A DNA stretch of 64,000 bases from the NCBI GenBank assembly GCA_031769625.1, contig JAUIMM010000702.1:4954001-5018000 (forward strand), in the 5' to 3' direction. Position 1 is the stretch's first letter, and every line of letters starts with the position of its first letter. Source of the DNA: Taudactylus pleione. Taxonomy: Eukaryota > Chordata > Amphibia > Anura > Myobatrachidae. The translations under genes were made by a program, and so were the position numbers. Shown here piece by piece: positions 23,969-36,400 of this stretch. The notes below the pieces were generated by a model. That model saw only the letters and a program-made list of their open reading frames with translations. It was not told the origin of the DNA and ran no database searches.

Positions 23969-24238
23969 CAATAACTGATGACGTCAGGGTCCTCTCCGTG
24001 AAGGGGATTTAGACATTACCATGCCGGTATGTGACAGAGTACAGTACAGTGTGAGTGTGTGGTGTGATGTGCATGGTTCTTGTACAAAGTTGTATGCTCC
24101 TCCCTCCCTGGGGCCTGGGTCAGCTGCTCTGCGCCTCCTCAGTCACTTTGTAACTAGTACATAGCGCTGGCCTTGCGTACACACACAACACACTCCTTCC
24201 CCACCACCGGTGTCACTACGTCTCCTGCTGTCACTGAC
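23969..24238 (+). promoter_or_regulatory. NAAA 5' flank and 5' UTR with a CRE-like TGACGTCA
   Basis: A perfect palindromic TGACGTCA (23979-23986), the consensus of CREB/ATF sites, lies about 253 bp before the NAAA start codon. The surrounding 50 bp (about 23969-24022) recur at 14835-14886, where the site has mutated to TGATGTCA, so the motif came with a dispersed repeat. No TATA box is evident; 24100-24240 is GC-richer and holds the likely 5' UTR. Promoter use is inferred from position. Confidence 0.45.
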
Positions 24239-24423
24239 ATGGCTTGGCTGCCGTGCATGCTCCTCCTGCTCCTGGGCTCCTGCCCGCAATCCTCCGATGC
24301 CCGGGATTACGCTGCACCCCGCTATAACATCAGCCTGGATCTGCCACCTGAGCAGCGCTGGGAGCCGGTCCTGAGACACTACAACTACACATACCTGCGG
24401 CAGGCTATGGATCATTTCTTTCT
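24239..24423 (+). CDS. NAAA: NAAA exon 1 (signal peptide and N-terminus)
   Basis: Starts at the ATG of MAWLPCML; a hydrophobic leucine run follows and then [16 protein letters not shown], which matches the N-terminus of vertebrate NAAA. An upstream in-frame ATG at 24173 exists, but the residues it would add are hydrophilic and would bury the signal peptide, so 24239 is preferred. The exon ends two bases into codon 62, before gtgagt. Confidence 0.93.
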
Positions 24424-27400
24424 GTGAGTGTCTGAAACACATTGGTAGCTGTCAGAGTGATTTCATTACATTATTACAGTAACTAAAGTGCTGATAAATG
24501 TTATACACAAGTGCATGAACAAATATAAATTATTGTAACCCACTAAGAGCTAGATTCAAATAATAACAGTTTTGTTATGTGCAGGATAAGCAGCAATAAC
24601 TATTTTATTAATGTATCAGAGCGAGGCAATTTTTAATATATTTTTGGCAGCATTTTTTTTATAAATAGTATTTTACTGTATATGGATATAAAAGTCAGTG
24701 ATGAAAACAGAAAAATAAAATCTTTATTCTCATGAATATTTTTAAGCACTTAGTTTGCCCCTGAAATATATTCTATGGGGTATATTTACTAAAGTGAGAG
24801 TTTTTGAAATAGAGATGTTGCTCATAGCACCCAATCATATTCTAATTAACATTTGACTAGCACCTGTCTAGAAGATAATAGCTAGAATCTGATTGGTTGC
24901 TGTGGGCAACATCTCCCACTTCTAAAAACTCTCACGTTAGTAATTATTGTTCCTTTATTTTTCTTGTTTATTTTGATACCTAATATCTGTTCCCTCCAGT
25001 TCTAGGAAAGTTATTGGGCTGGAAATTACTGTGGGCAAATGTAAAAGCCCACGAGTTGTGGCAAGTGCCAAGGTCTCAGAGATTTCGCCGTAAGATTTAA
25101 AGTGGCACTTTACTTTTAAAGGCAAAAACCAGGTTTTAAATCTCACGGCTAAATCGCCAAAACCTTGGCATTTACCACAACTTGTGAGCTATTACATATG
25201 GCCCACTACGTGTTTTTTGTTCTTTTTTTTTAATTTTCTTTCCAATTGGCAGCATGTGGCTGCAGTCCCTATGCACTTTAAAACACGGTGTATCATTTTA
25301 ACGGGATGTAGTTACCATCCCAGCGGTTGGGATGCTGGCGCTCAGAATACCAGCGCCGGAATCCCAACAGCAGATGGAATCCCGGCTCCAGAATCCCGAC
25401 CGAAGGCACCCCAACGATAAGTATTAGGGTCAGAGGGAGGATTAGGTTTAGGCACTAGGTGGAGGGTTAGGTTTAGGTTGCAGGAAAGGTGGGATAGGGT
25501 AAGGGTTAGGGGTTAGGGTACTTACGTTCAGGCATCGGGATTCTGACTGTTGGGATTCCGCTGTTGGTATTCTGATAGTCGGCATCCCGACCGCCAGGAT
25601 CTTATACCCAATCCATTTTAACAACCTAGTCTGTCTGCCATAAAAAGGTTGATAGTTATTAAGGGGTTAAAAACCTTTTGTAAGCAGCCAATCAGAAGTT
25701 TTATTTCATTTATCTTAGTGAAAAAGCAAACTGACAGTCAAATCAGAGAGATTGCTATATATAGTTACAGTAAGTGTACACCACTTTTTAGTGTCAGGCA
25801 CATCATCTAGTGTGTACCCGCTACGTCGCTGACTATGTGCGTTCCCGTGCATCGCTAGTGTCATCGTCCAACGGGCAACATCCATAGCGAGGGCCATGCT
25901 GCCGGATGCAGCATGACCCCGCCGTCGCTTTGTTGCTTCCAGCATCAGCAAGTGTATACGTACTTGCCAATGCCGGCACCCCACCGGGTCCCGTCGCTAA
26001 CGAGGTCGGTACACACTAGACGGCCTTAATGTCGGGTACACACTAGAGGATTTGTTGTCCAATCCGGCCGGATCGTACGACCTATTGGGCACATCGTACC
26101 TGCTATGCTGCTGACGATGCTCGCTCCCACGTGTCATCAGCAGCATTGCCCAGGTAAGACAGGCGACATTGTTAGCAAGGGCCATGCTGCCGAATGTAGC
26201 ATGGCCCCCGCCCTCGCTTTGTCGCTGCTGGCATCGGCAAGTGTGTACCGGCCTTAACAGTTACTTTATGTAGGTGGGTGACTGGTTCAACACTGCAGGA
26301 CATTCTTTTTTCCTTATTTTTTCCTCATTAATTTTATTGGACTTATTTACAGCGTAGGGAGAGGGATAAAAAAATAAATAAAAGGGGCAGGTATGGGTAC
26401 TAAGTCATACTCCAGCCCTATACATGTAGAAACTGTCATAAGTACATAGCTAGGAAGGGTATACTTTCATTGTCAAGACAAGAATCCGTAAGGTAATAGT
26501 CAACCAGTATCCAGTACCAGGTCTTCCATAGGGGTTTCATTAAGGTAAGCCCGGCAGTTTTGCACCATTGGTTTTGCCCATGCATGTTCAACAGAACTAC
26601 TCTTAACCCAAATTAATTTCTTGACATATCTCCACTCAATGTTATTATGTTATTATTGTTCCACTTAATTTTATTATCTTTATTTATCCTTCTCAGCATT
26701 GATTTATCTTCTTTATTACATTTTCCATTTTGAAAGTTCAGCTCTGAATTAATATTAATATTAATATTACATGAGGCATGCGTCTATAGCACAGGTTCTC
26801 AAACTCGCTCCTCAGGACCCCAAACAGTGCATGTTTTGCAGGTCTCCTCACATAATTACTAGTGAAATAGTTAGCTGCACCTGTAGATCTTTTAAAATGT
26901 GTCAGTGAGTAATGAATACACCTGTGCACCTGCTGGGTGACCTGCAAAAAGTGAACTGTGTGGGGTCCTGAGGACCGAGTTTGAGAACCACTGGTCTATA
27001 GGATAAATGATAGGATAAAGGTACCTTGGCAATGATGGCTTCACCCATTCTATCACTAGCTCCACACATATACCAGCAAATCATGAGATTTCAATAAAAT
27101 TTGAACTTAACATCTTTCAAACATCTAGTACCTACCTACACCATTCACTGTACTGTGTCCTCCCCATCACAACTATAGCCTGCTTGCTTTTTCCAACTAT
27201 AGCGAGTCGCTCTACCCCATCTTCACTTCCCTCATACTCCACCCTGCCTTTGGTTGTTTCTTTGTGTCTAATTGTTATCCTTTGTTATCCGAAGTACTGA
27301 TGTATAATTGTGTGCTGCGGAGACCTTGTGATTTCATATAAAGAAAAGATATAACATGTCAAACATTAGTTGCCTAATGGTACATATAGTGCAAATGGGA

Positions 27401-30400
27401 TGTAGTTATTATCCCAGCGCCAGCATCCTGACTGCTGACATCCCGACGGTAAGTATTGGGGTTCGGTTAAGGTCCTAGGGAGAGGGCTAGGGTTAGGCTG
27501 CGAGTTGGGGAGAGTTAGGGTTAGGCTATTAGATTTAGGCTGCGGGGGAGAGGGTTAGGTTTAGGCTGCAAGGAGGATGGGGTAGGGATAGGGTTAGTAT
27601 ACTTACGTAGTTGTGTCAGGATTGTAACCAAGTCAGGATGCCAGCGTTGGGATTCTGAGTGCCGGCATCCTGAGCGCCAGGATCCTGTACCCAACCCGTG
27701 CAAGTATATTCCATCTACTAACACACGAATCCATTCAACTGTGCCTTTGACCTATATTATTCCACTTTTATTTACGTTAGATGAACTCCAAGGCAAGCAT
27801 ACACACCCAGGCATAACTGGAATAGACCCTCATAAATTGTTGTTGGGCACAAACAAGTCATCTCTAATCTACGTTGATATGTATTTTCTTCATGAGTTTG
27901 TGGTCTCTGCATAAAACCTATCCAATTAAATAGTTGAGTACACTAAGTATGTGTACATCTGTTTTACAGCACAACGTTACCTAAATGGGTCCATGCTATC
28001 ATCCGTCCGCTGGCAGAGGCGGACTTGGTATTTCTAGTTCATGAACCGTATGCTGGAGAAATAAAGAGTATATCCAGAACACTTGGAGTTTGTGTTGGTG
28101 ATATAGTTGCCTTAAACCTTTGCTATGAAGCTACAGCGTAAGTACACCTACAAATTTCTGGAATAAATTGAATTTTTTTAATGTGTGACTAATAATATTA
28201 TACTGTAGCTGTAAAATGCTGTTTTGTGAAGGTTGTGCTGTTGGTAGTTCTTTTTAAAGAATGGTGATGCTTTATTTTATAGTGTGTAGACATGCTTTAA
28301 ATTTGATTTGGCACATTTGTTTATATCCTGTTAAGTTCAATGACATTTCTAGTTTACCTAATATAGCATGTCATTGCAGTTCAGCAGTTCTAAGACACTA
28401 AGGGGTCTTTTTACTGTATACAATCAGGAAACTGGCTGCCTTAATACCGACAGCCGGCTTCCCGATTGTCATATCCCGGCGAGGGTGAAATGCCGGGCGT
28501 CTAGATGTAGACGCCTGACATGTTCCCGACGCTGGGAGACCGGCGCCCGGCATCCCGATTGAAGGGACGCCGGGCGCCGCGAGTGGACAGCCGCTTTGGG
28601 GGAGGGTTAGGTTTAGGGCACCTGGGGTGGACTTAGGGTTAGGCACCCCCCTGGGAGGGTTAAGGTAAGGCTAGGGGGAGGGAGGGTTAGGGTTAGGCAC
28701 CCCCATGGGGAACTTAGGGTTAGGCACCCCCCCGGGGGACATTTTAGGCAGCGGGGAAGGGGGGGTTAGGGGTAGGCACTTAGAGGGGGATGAGGGTTAG
28801 GCACTTGGGGGGGAGGTTAGGGTTAGGCACCCCTAAGGAGGGTTAGGGGGTTAGGTTAGTTTATACTTACCTTAGCGACGATCGGGATTTCCAGCGCTGC
28901 CGGGCTCTGCTCATCTGTCAGCCAGGCGTTGCCGGGATTCCCTTTTTACTAAGCAGTGTTAAGAGACAGAGTGAAAAGTAATAAGGTGCCAGCTAATAAG
29001 CTCCTTACTGCCATCTCACAGGCTGTGTTTGAAAAATGACAGTTGGGAGCTGATTGGCTGGCACCTTATCACTTTTCACTCTGTCTCCTAACACTGCTTA
29101 GTAAATAGACCCCTAAGCCCCATTTATCAAGGATCGCTTTTGCAATGCGATCAGGGCATGCCAGTAACGCCCCTGATCGCATTGCAAAATGTGATCCTAT
29201 CTACTGTATTATCCGGTACATGCAGGGAGACGGGCTCCGAAAGGAGTCCATCCTTGAGATGTCTCCGGAGGGCAGTCGGGGCTGCTGTGCATGTTATGTA
29301 AAGTCACACCCATTACTCTAATAACCCAGGTACCTGTAATGCTAAGATAGTATAGCCTATCACCCATTGTTTCCGCACCCATACTTCAGTCAGTTGGATG
29401 TATATCTATGAGCGATAATGATATCGTTCAACGATATATCGTTAATTTTTCTGCAGTGAACTACCAACGATGTGCGTTCCTGCATGAATGATAACGATAT
29501 CTATGATCGTCCGTACATGCAAGCCAACTTGCACAATATTGTCAACTTTGCCTGTTCAGAGATGTGGCAGGATGACTTCACTGAAAGATATCTTTCAAGC
29601 GGTTGGTGGTACAGATCGTACCGTGTGTATGCAGCTTTTTACACATGCCCACCAGGATCACAATGCAGAATTTGGCAGCATTGGCTAATTGCTGCAACAA
29701 TAACTACAATGATATCTGTGACATTTCAGATAACTGTCACTTTTAAGCATTACGTTGCAAACAGATCTATTATATCTATTGTATAATGCTGCTGTTGTCT
29801 GTCTAGAGCAGACTCAGTAGAGAGCTCCAGTGAGGCCCACCTACTCCCTCCCCTCACTGCTTTCACTGGCTGAGAGACAGGACACAGGCCTCCCGCACAA
29901 CACGTACACACACACCACATCATCCCACTTCAAGTGCCGAGGCCTCAGTGTGTGTGTGCTCAGTGTCGGCAATTGAGGTACAGTGGGACACCGGCAAGTG
30001 GAGGGATGACAATGCGATTCACCGGTTTACAGATACAAGAGAAGAGACAGAGGGGTGAGTATAGTGGGATAGAGAGGAAAGAGACAGAGAGAGGGAATAG
30101 GGGGAGACAGAGAGGGAAAGATTGGGCGAAAGAGAATATGAAGAGTTGGGTAGAGGGGGACAGGAGAGGGGGAGGTTTCAGGGAAAGAGAGAATAGGGGG
30201 AGACGGGGAGAGTGATAGGCAGGTAGAGAAAATTAAAACCTTGCGCAAAAGCTAGCAACCCGCCGAAGGACAGTTCCAAAATACTAGTTAATACACAAAT
30301 ACATTAATGCCAACAAAGGTATGTAATGGTGTCATTCCGAGCTACAAAATATTAATGACTAATCCACAAGTGCATTTTTTGATTTGCTGTTATTGAAACA

Positions 30401-33400
30401 TTTTGCACACATCTAATGCAGGTAAACCTGATTCACTTCCCAAGGCAGTTCATTAGAATATGAAAACAAGCACCAGGCATACATGTGACGTTCTGTTATA
30501 CATGCCGTGTCATCCGTCCCTTACTGTGTGACATGTGATTGCACATGGCATCAATTCTATTTAACAGTTCATCTAGGGGTCTATTCATTATGTTAATTAT
30601 CTGGGTCCGAACGGACCCCGATAAGTAACATACTAACTCCCCGCGAGCTCCGGAGCAAATAACCATTGCTCCGGCATGGAAAAAGCTGATCCGATAATCA
30701 TCTGTCTCCGCGAGCGGCTTTACTGCGCAAGCTCCGTTCATGTCAATAACACAGTCACAATAGCTTTGGAATGTCTGTGTCATTACTTGTTCAGACTACA
30801 GTACAGTATGCTTCTTACCATTCCTATCTTATTCAAGGTTATTTTCTGGACGTAATCAGGATCATCCCAACAATGGTGCTAATCTTCAGCTTTTATCACA
30901 TCTTTGGCAGTCATCTTTAAAGATAGTGTTAATAATATGCAAGTTAAAGAAAGTTACTAATAGAACAGTTTAAAGGGCAACTTTTTATTTTTATATTCTA
31001 TCCAGATAATGCATTGTAATAGTTCCAATGTCCTTAGGACCTGATTCATGCCCACTCGCTCACTGTGTATCGATTTTTCGTCCATCTGCGCATGCGTATA
31101 ATTCGCAGTGCGCAAGCCATTCATTGTGATCTGATTTTGGTTGCTCGTAAGCCACTATCAAGTCGCTAGTTTGAGTGACAGTGCCGTTTGTGGGTGATAA
31201 CAGCGGAAGGTGCTTGTGAACGGGGGAGTGGTGTTGCAAATACAGGCGTGTCAGGCCGGTAAAATGCCATTTAAAGGGCGTGCATAATTAGCAAAGTAGC
31301 ATCATTGTACACGTCACATGCATGTATTTCAGCCCGCACTGATCGCAGTGCTTCCAGCGGGGAAACGCAACCCCAGGGGCTGCGAGCAGCTCCGATAGCC
31401 CCGATTAATCATACATTTCATGGAGATGACGTGTTGCGAGTGGCAAGGGGGCATCTTCAGACACTTGCGAACGCACTTTGCCGTAGCTCGCAAACACATA
31501 GTGGGATCCTTACGTGACGCAGTGCGATCGCTTAATTTAAATATCCGGCCCCTTTTTGCCAGCGAGCGATCGCATCTTGCGAGTGGGTCTGAATGAGCTC
31601 CATAGTGTTTATATTTAAGCCTTTATGTGCCAGAGCTAACATTATATGTAACATGCGGAAATCTATGGTTGCACCAAAGAGAAAGGGCTTACTCATATGG
31701 AGAATTTAACAATGTTCTTAGATTTATCTTCTAGACCTCTAAAACACTAGTAAAAAACATCTGAATTTCTTTCCACAAGTCTTTAGCGAATTATATGAAG
31801 TGTACCTAAACATTTAAAATACATAAGAAAAATCATTAAACTACAAGTACAGCCCAAGAACACAGCGGTAACAGGGTCTCCAATTGGTAATTTTTGGTAT
31901 ATATGTAGTCAGATTACCGCCGTCCGGAATCCCGACAATGGAGTCCCAACCCGGGACTAAAGATAGGCGTCGAAATCCCGACGCCTATCTTTACCCCCAC
32001 ATCGAAATCCTGACGCCCGGCATCCTGAATGAAGGTAAGTGAAGCTTTGTAGCTGTTAGCCGCGGGGGGGAGGGGAGGGTTACGTTTAGGCACCACCAGG
32101 GGGACTTAGGGTTAGACACCCCCCGGGGAGGGTTAGGACTAGGTTATGGGAAGCGTGGTTAGGGTCAGGGACCCCCCCCCCGGGAGGGATAGGTTCAGGG
32201 TGCAGGAAGGGGGGTTAGAGTTAGGCATCACCGGGGGGAGGTTAGGGTTAGGCACCCCGAAAGGAGGGTTAGGGGGGTACAGGGGAGAGTTAGGGCACTT
32301 ACCAGACCCAGTCAGGACGTAGACCCTTCAGGCTTCCGGTGTCGGTATTTCATCCAGAGGCTAATGAGCCGCTGGCATTACATACCGATTCTGTATATAT
32401 AATTATTATCTTTATGTATATGGAGCCACAAGAGTTCCGGAGCACCTAACAAAGTACATAAACAAATAAGCAAAAACAAGAAAACAGTGACTTACAGTAC
32501 AACAGCACTGCTCATGAAAGCCCTATTCTCTTATAGAAATAAATAATTCCCCTTTGTTCCTCTAAATCAGTTTCTGATTTCCTTAACACTGTCTTTCCCC
32601 ATCTCAGATCATCAGCTGCAAGCTCTTCTCCATTAGTTAAACTTATTTGCTGTCATAAAGCCTCTACTTACCCGCAGAATTCTCAGTTCTTTTAATTGTC
32701 ACCAACCTTGCACTTTTTGCATCAAATTCTCAACCCAAATTTTACAATCTTCTTACCATGGACAGACTGGGGCTTCAGACCAGCCCTGGCATGAATACAT
32801 GTGAGCACGCCGAAAGTGTGCACTTGTGAAAAGGAGGCGTGACTTCGCCAGACGCGGTTTTTTCGCCTTGCCACGCACCTCCGTCTCTAAGTATCCCGAC
32901 CAAGCAATGCGCCAGAAGGTGTAGCCAGGGTTTCAGCCCGGACCAGCCCATCAAGGCCATCGGCCCTTCTGGCATTTGCCAGAAGTTCCAGATGGCCAGT
33001 CCGGCCCTGCTTCTCCCCTGATCTGGCAGCACTACATCTTAACCAAATTCTATGAACAGCCCTTAATAACTTGACTTTAGCTTCTCTTTCCTCTCCACAT
33101 CAACCACAATGTCATCTGTGGCACACTAAAGAAACACAATGCCATAGAAAACTTTCTAAGCAGAATAACATTGGAGAGCATCTTGTACTTCTAATGACTG
33201 TCATATATACTGTATCTACGATTCATATTGAAATGCTCTGGACACAGCCAAACAGACATACTTCCACTTTCATCTCTGTTAACCCGAGCAAATTTTAAAT
33301 ATCTTCTCAATACTCCCAAACTAACCTTTGTGACTAAAATCAGTGCTCAAGATCTTGCGTCATATTTTCTGGTCAATATAGATTTGATCTAATTGGATCA

Positions 33401-36400
33401 TGCTTCCTCGATCGACAATTTATTCAATTCATTCTCTATACCCTCTTGCACCTTCTCTTCCTTTTATCCCCACACATGAAGATGAAGTCACTTCTCTCAT
33501 TTAACTACTCTACTAGCTGTCCACTTAACCCTATACCATTACAGTTGATCCTTGGCTTCTGGGCTCATCCCAGCCTTAACTAAAATCTGTAATCTCTCGC
33601 ACCCTGAACACTTAGGTGCAAATATCCTCTCTTGTGTATATCACACTTCATTACGTTACTATATAGTGTACAAATAGGGTAATGCCACTGCTGTACAAAC
33701 TAGCATATGCTTCAGGTGTATGTCAGGAGTACCTATTCTGTATACCTTTCTCCATGTTAATGTAGAGAAAGCTTAGAGATATGCTTTCAGTGTTAGAGGT
33801 AAATGCCAAGTGACATTATGATCTCATGTTTTCAGGATTTCATGCATAGGTGACATGGCTGGGGAAGTATTTATCCTACAACATACAGTAAACTGTACAC
33901 AATATAATAATGTAATAACATTTCATATATACAGTACTGTCTGGCTAATGGGCTGATTCGAAGGTGGGGCAGTGCTAATGGTTGTGTGATTGTTTGCTAA
34001 GCATCAAAAGTCTAGGAAACCAATGTGTGTGATGGCGTATGCATTTACATACGGCATCGCCATGACTTGAGACGGCATCTGCGATCCATTAGAGTTTCAG
34101 GGTGGAGACTGGGAAGTGTCCTGAAGTGATCGCAGGTGTTACGGGAGTGTCCATGGTCGTGTTACGGGAGTGTCCATGGTCGTGTTACGGGAGTGTCATG
34201 GGCGTGTTTTTAGGGGGTGTTATGGGCGTGTTTTGGGGGCTTGTTATGGGAGTGTCATGAGCCTGTTTAGCGCAGTTGAGCATTGCTCAGATATGCGAAG
34301 TGGGCGTTACAGGGTTCGCTCAGTCCGTCGCACAGAAGTACACAATAGGAGTGCTCAAAGTTTTGCACATGATTTGCGTCCAACTCTAAATCAGGCCCAA
34401 TGTTAGCAATAAATGCAAAGTAGTATGTTACTTGTAAAATATAATTAAATAGAAACACAGAGTTAATATGAACATGTGCTGTATTTCTCCTTTTATGCTG
34501 TAGTCAAAATGGAAATATCAAGTATTTGTTTTGCATAAATAAATGTCTGTCTGCCTATGAACTGCTTCTGTGTGTTAAAATAAGGAAGTATTTGAGCTTA
34601 TATTTAAAGTAAGAATCAGATGTACAGTTTATACAGCACTGAGTACACTCCTCTTCTCTAGGTGAGCATTTTGCACATTCCATTCATTTCGTTGAAACAA
34701 ATGAAAATCATTTTACTTCTTTCTGGAAAGAAGAAGTGACTTATTTATTTTTTCTAGAAGAGGATGTGAAACTCCAGAGTTCAGTTTTACAACCTTGAAC
34801 ATTATACATATGAAAAAACAGTTATTCATATGAGGCAATTCTCACATCTAGGTGTGTTGATTTGAAATAAATGGGAGGAACCTGTTTATTATGTCCATGC
34901 AGGAAGGATCAGTCAAGCTGGCCATACACCTACACGACCAGCATAAGATCCGATTCATCATACGATTTCCCTACAATTCCCCAGAGCTCCCTGGCAGTCC
35001 CGGCAGCATGTTTGTTGTTTTTCTTAGCACAGGATCTGTCGTATGATCGATCCTGTGTTCATTAGGGAAACAGTCATTGAAATTACTTGAATTGCTACAC
35101 GATGGATCGCATAAACAAAATAAACGGCACGATCTGCACACGATATGATGGAACATATGTGCTGTACATCTGATCATAAGATCTGATTATAGAAGCTGCG
35201 GGAGCGCGCATCGTATCTGATCTTACTAAACAAATACACGATTTTCACAAAATCCATCTTATGACTCATCGAAAATCGGGCAATCGGCCCGAAATCATGC
35301 AGGTGTATGGCTAGCATCACAATACAGAAATAGATCTGTAGATCTGCCACAGTTACAGCCCCCCGCCCTCTACTAAATATTCTCCTTACTAGCTGCAATA
35401 GGGACATGTTTTGAAATGGTTCTACTGAACTGAAGCAGCACGAGTGAAAGCAGTTCTAGTTAATGAGCAAGTTGAGCTGTCTGATAAATTACTTTAATAC
35501 AGGCAGAGGTGAGTTAAGACTCTATGGAGCCCTAGGCAACATACTGGTTTGGGCCCCCTTACACCATTTGCTTGTAAAAATAAGGCTAGGGTTTTCCAGG
35601 TCTCTCATTGCCCATTTGGCTCCACTAGAGATTAGGGTGCTGAATGGATGATCCCATTTATATTTTAATATATAGACTGTTTTTAGCTAGAAACCAATAG
35701 AAATAAAAGCTATGGAAGCTGGTGCTAAGTAACAAAAATAACTGTATCAAAGTTAATATTCATTACTGTTCATTCATTACATGCATACTGTTAAGTGGCT
35801 TCTGTTTAAAATAAAGAAAATCACCTTATATAGATCACATCAGGTATGCCCTGATTTTCTGTGCATAAAATATTAGTAAAAGTGTGATAAAGCCACCAAT
35901 TATAATAATCTGAATTTATGAGCCTACACAAGTAAGCTCATACATACCTAAGTGCTGAAATGCATATACAGTACCACAGCCACTGTTGACCATATGACAA
36001 CTGAAATGCAGACAAGGCCTTATTTCAGTGGTTCCCAAACTTTTTCAGTTCAAGGCACCCTTAGGGTCTCCTTTATTTTTTCAAGGCACCCCTACACCAT
36101 ATTAATTACCTGTAGTACTTCCCTTTTATGTAGTACCCCCAATAGTACTGCCCATTATGCAATGCCCCCAGTAGTAGTGCCCATTATACAATGTCCCCAG
36201 TAGTAGTGCCCCTTATGCAAAGCCCCCTCAGTAGTAGTGCCCATTATGCAATGCCCACTATAGTAGTGCCACTTATTCAATGCCTCCAGTAGTAGTGCCC
36301 TTTATGCATTGCTCCTTGTAGTAGTGCCCCTTATGTAAAGACCCCTGTAGTACTGCCCTTCATGTAGTGCCCCCTGTAGTACTGCCCATTATACAATGCC

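Noticed and set aside
25296..25612. Interstitial telomere from a chromosome fusion
   Set aside because: TTAGGG-like blocks are irregular and recur in both orientations with the same flanking ends, so they are part of a dispersed element.
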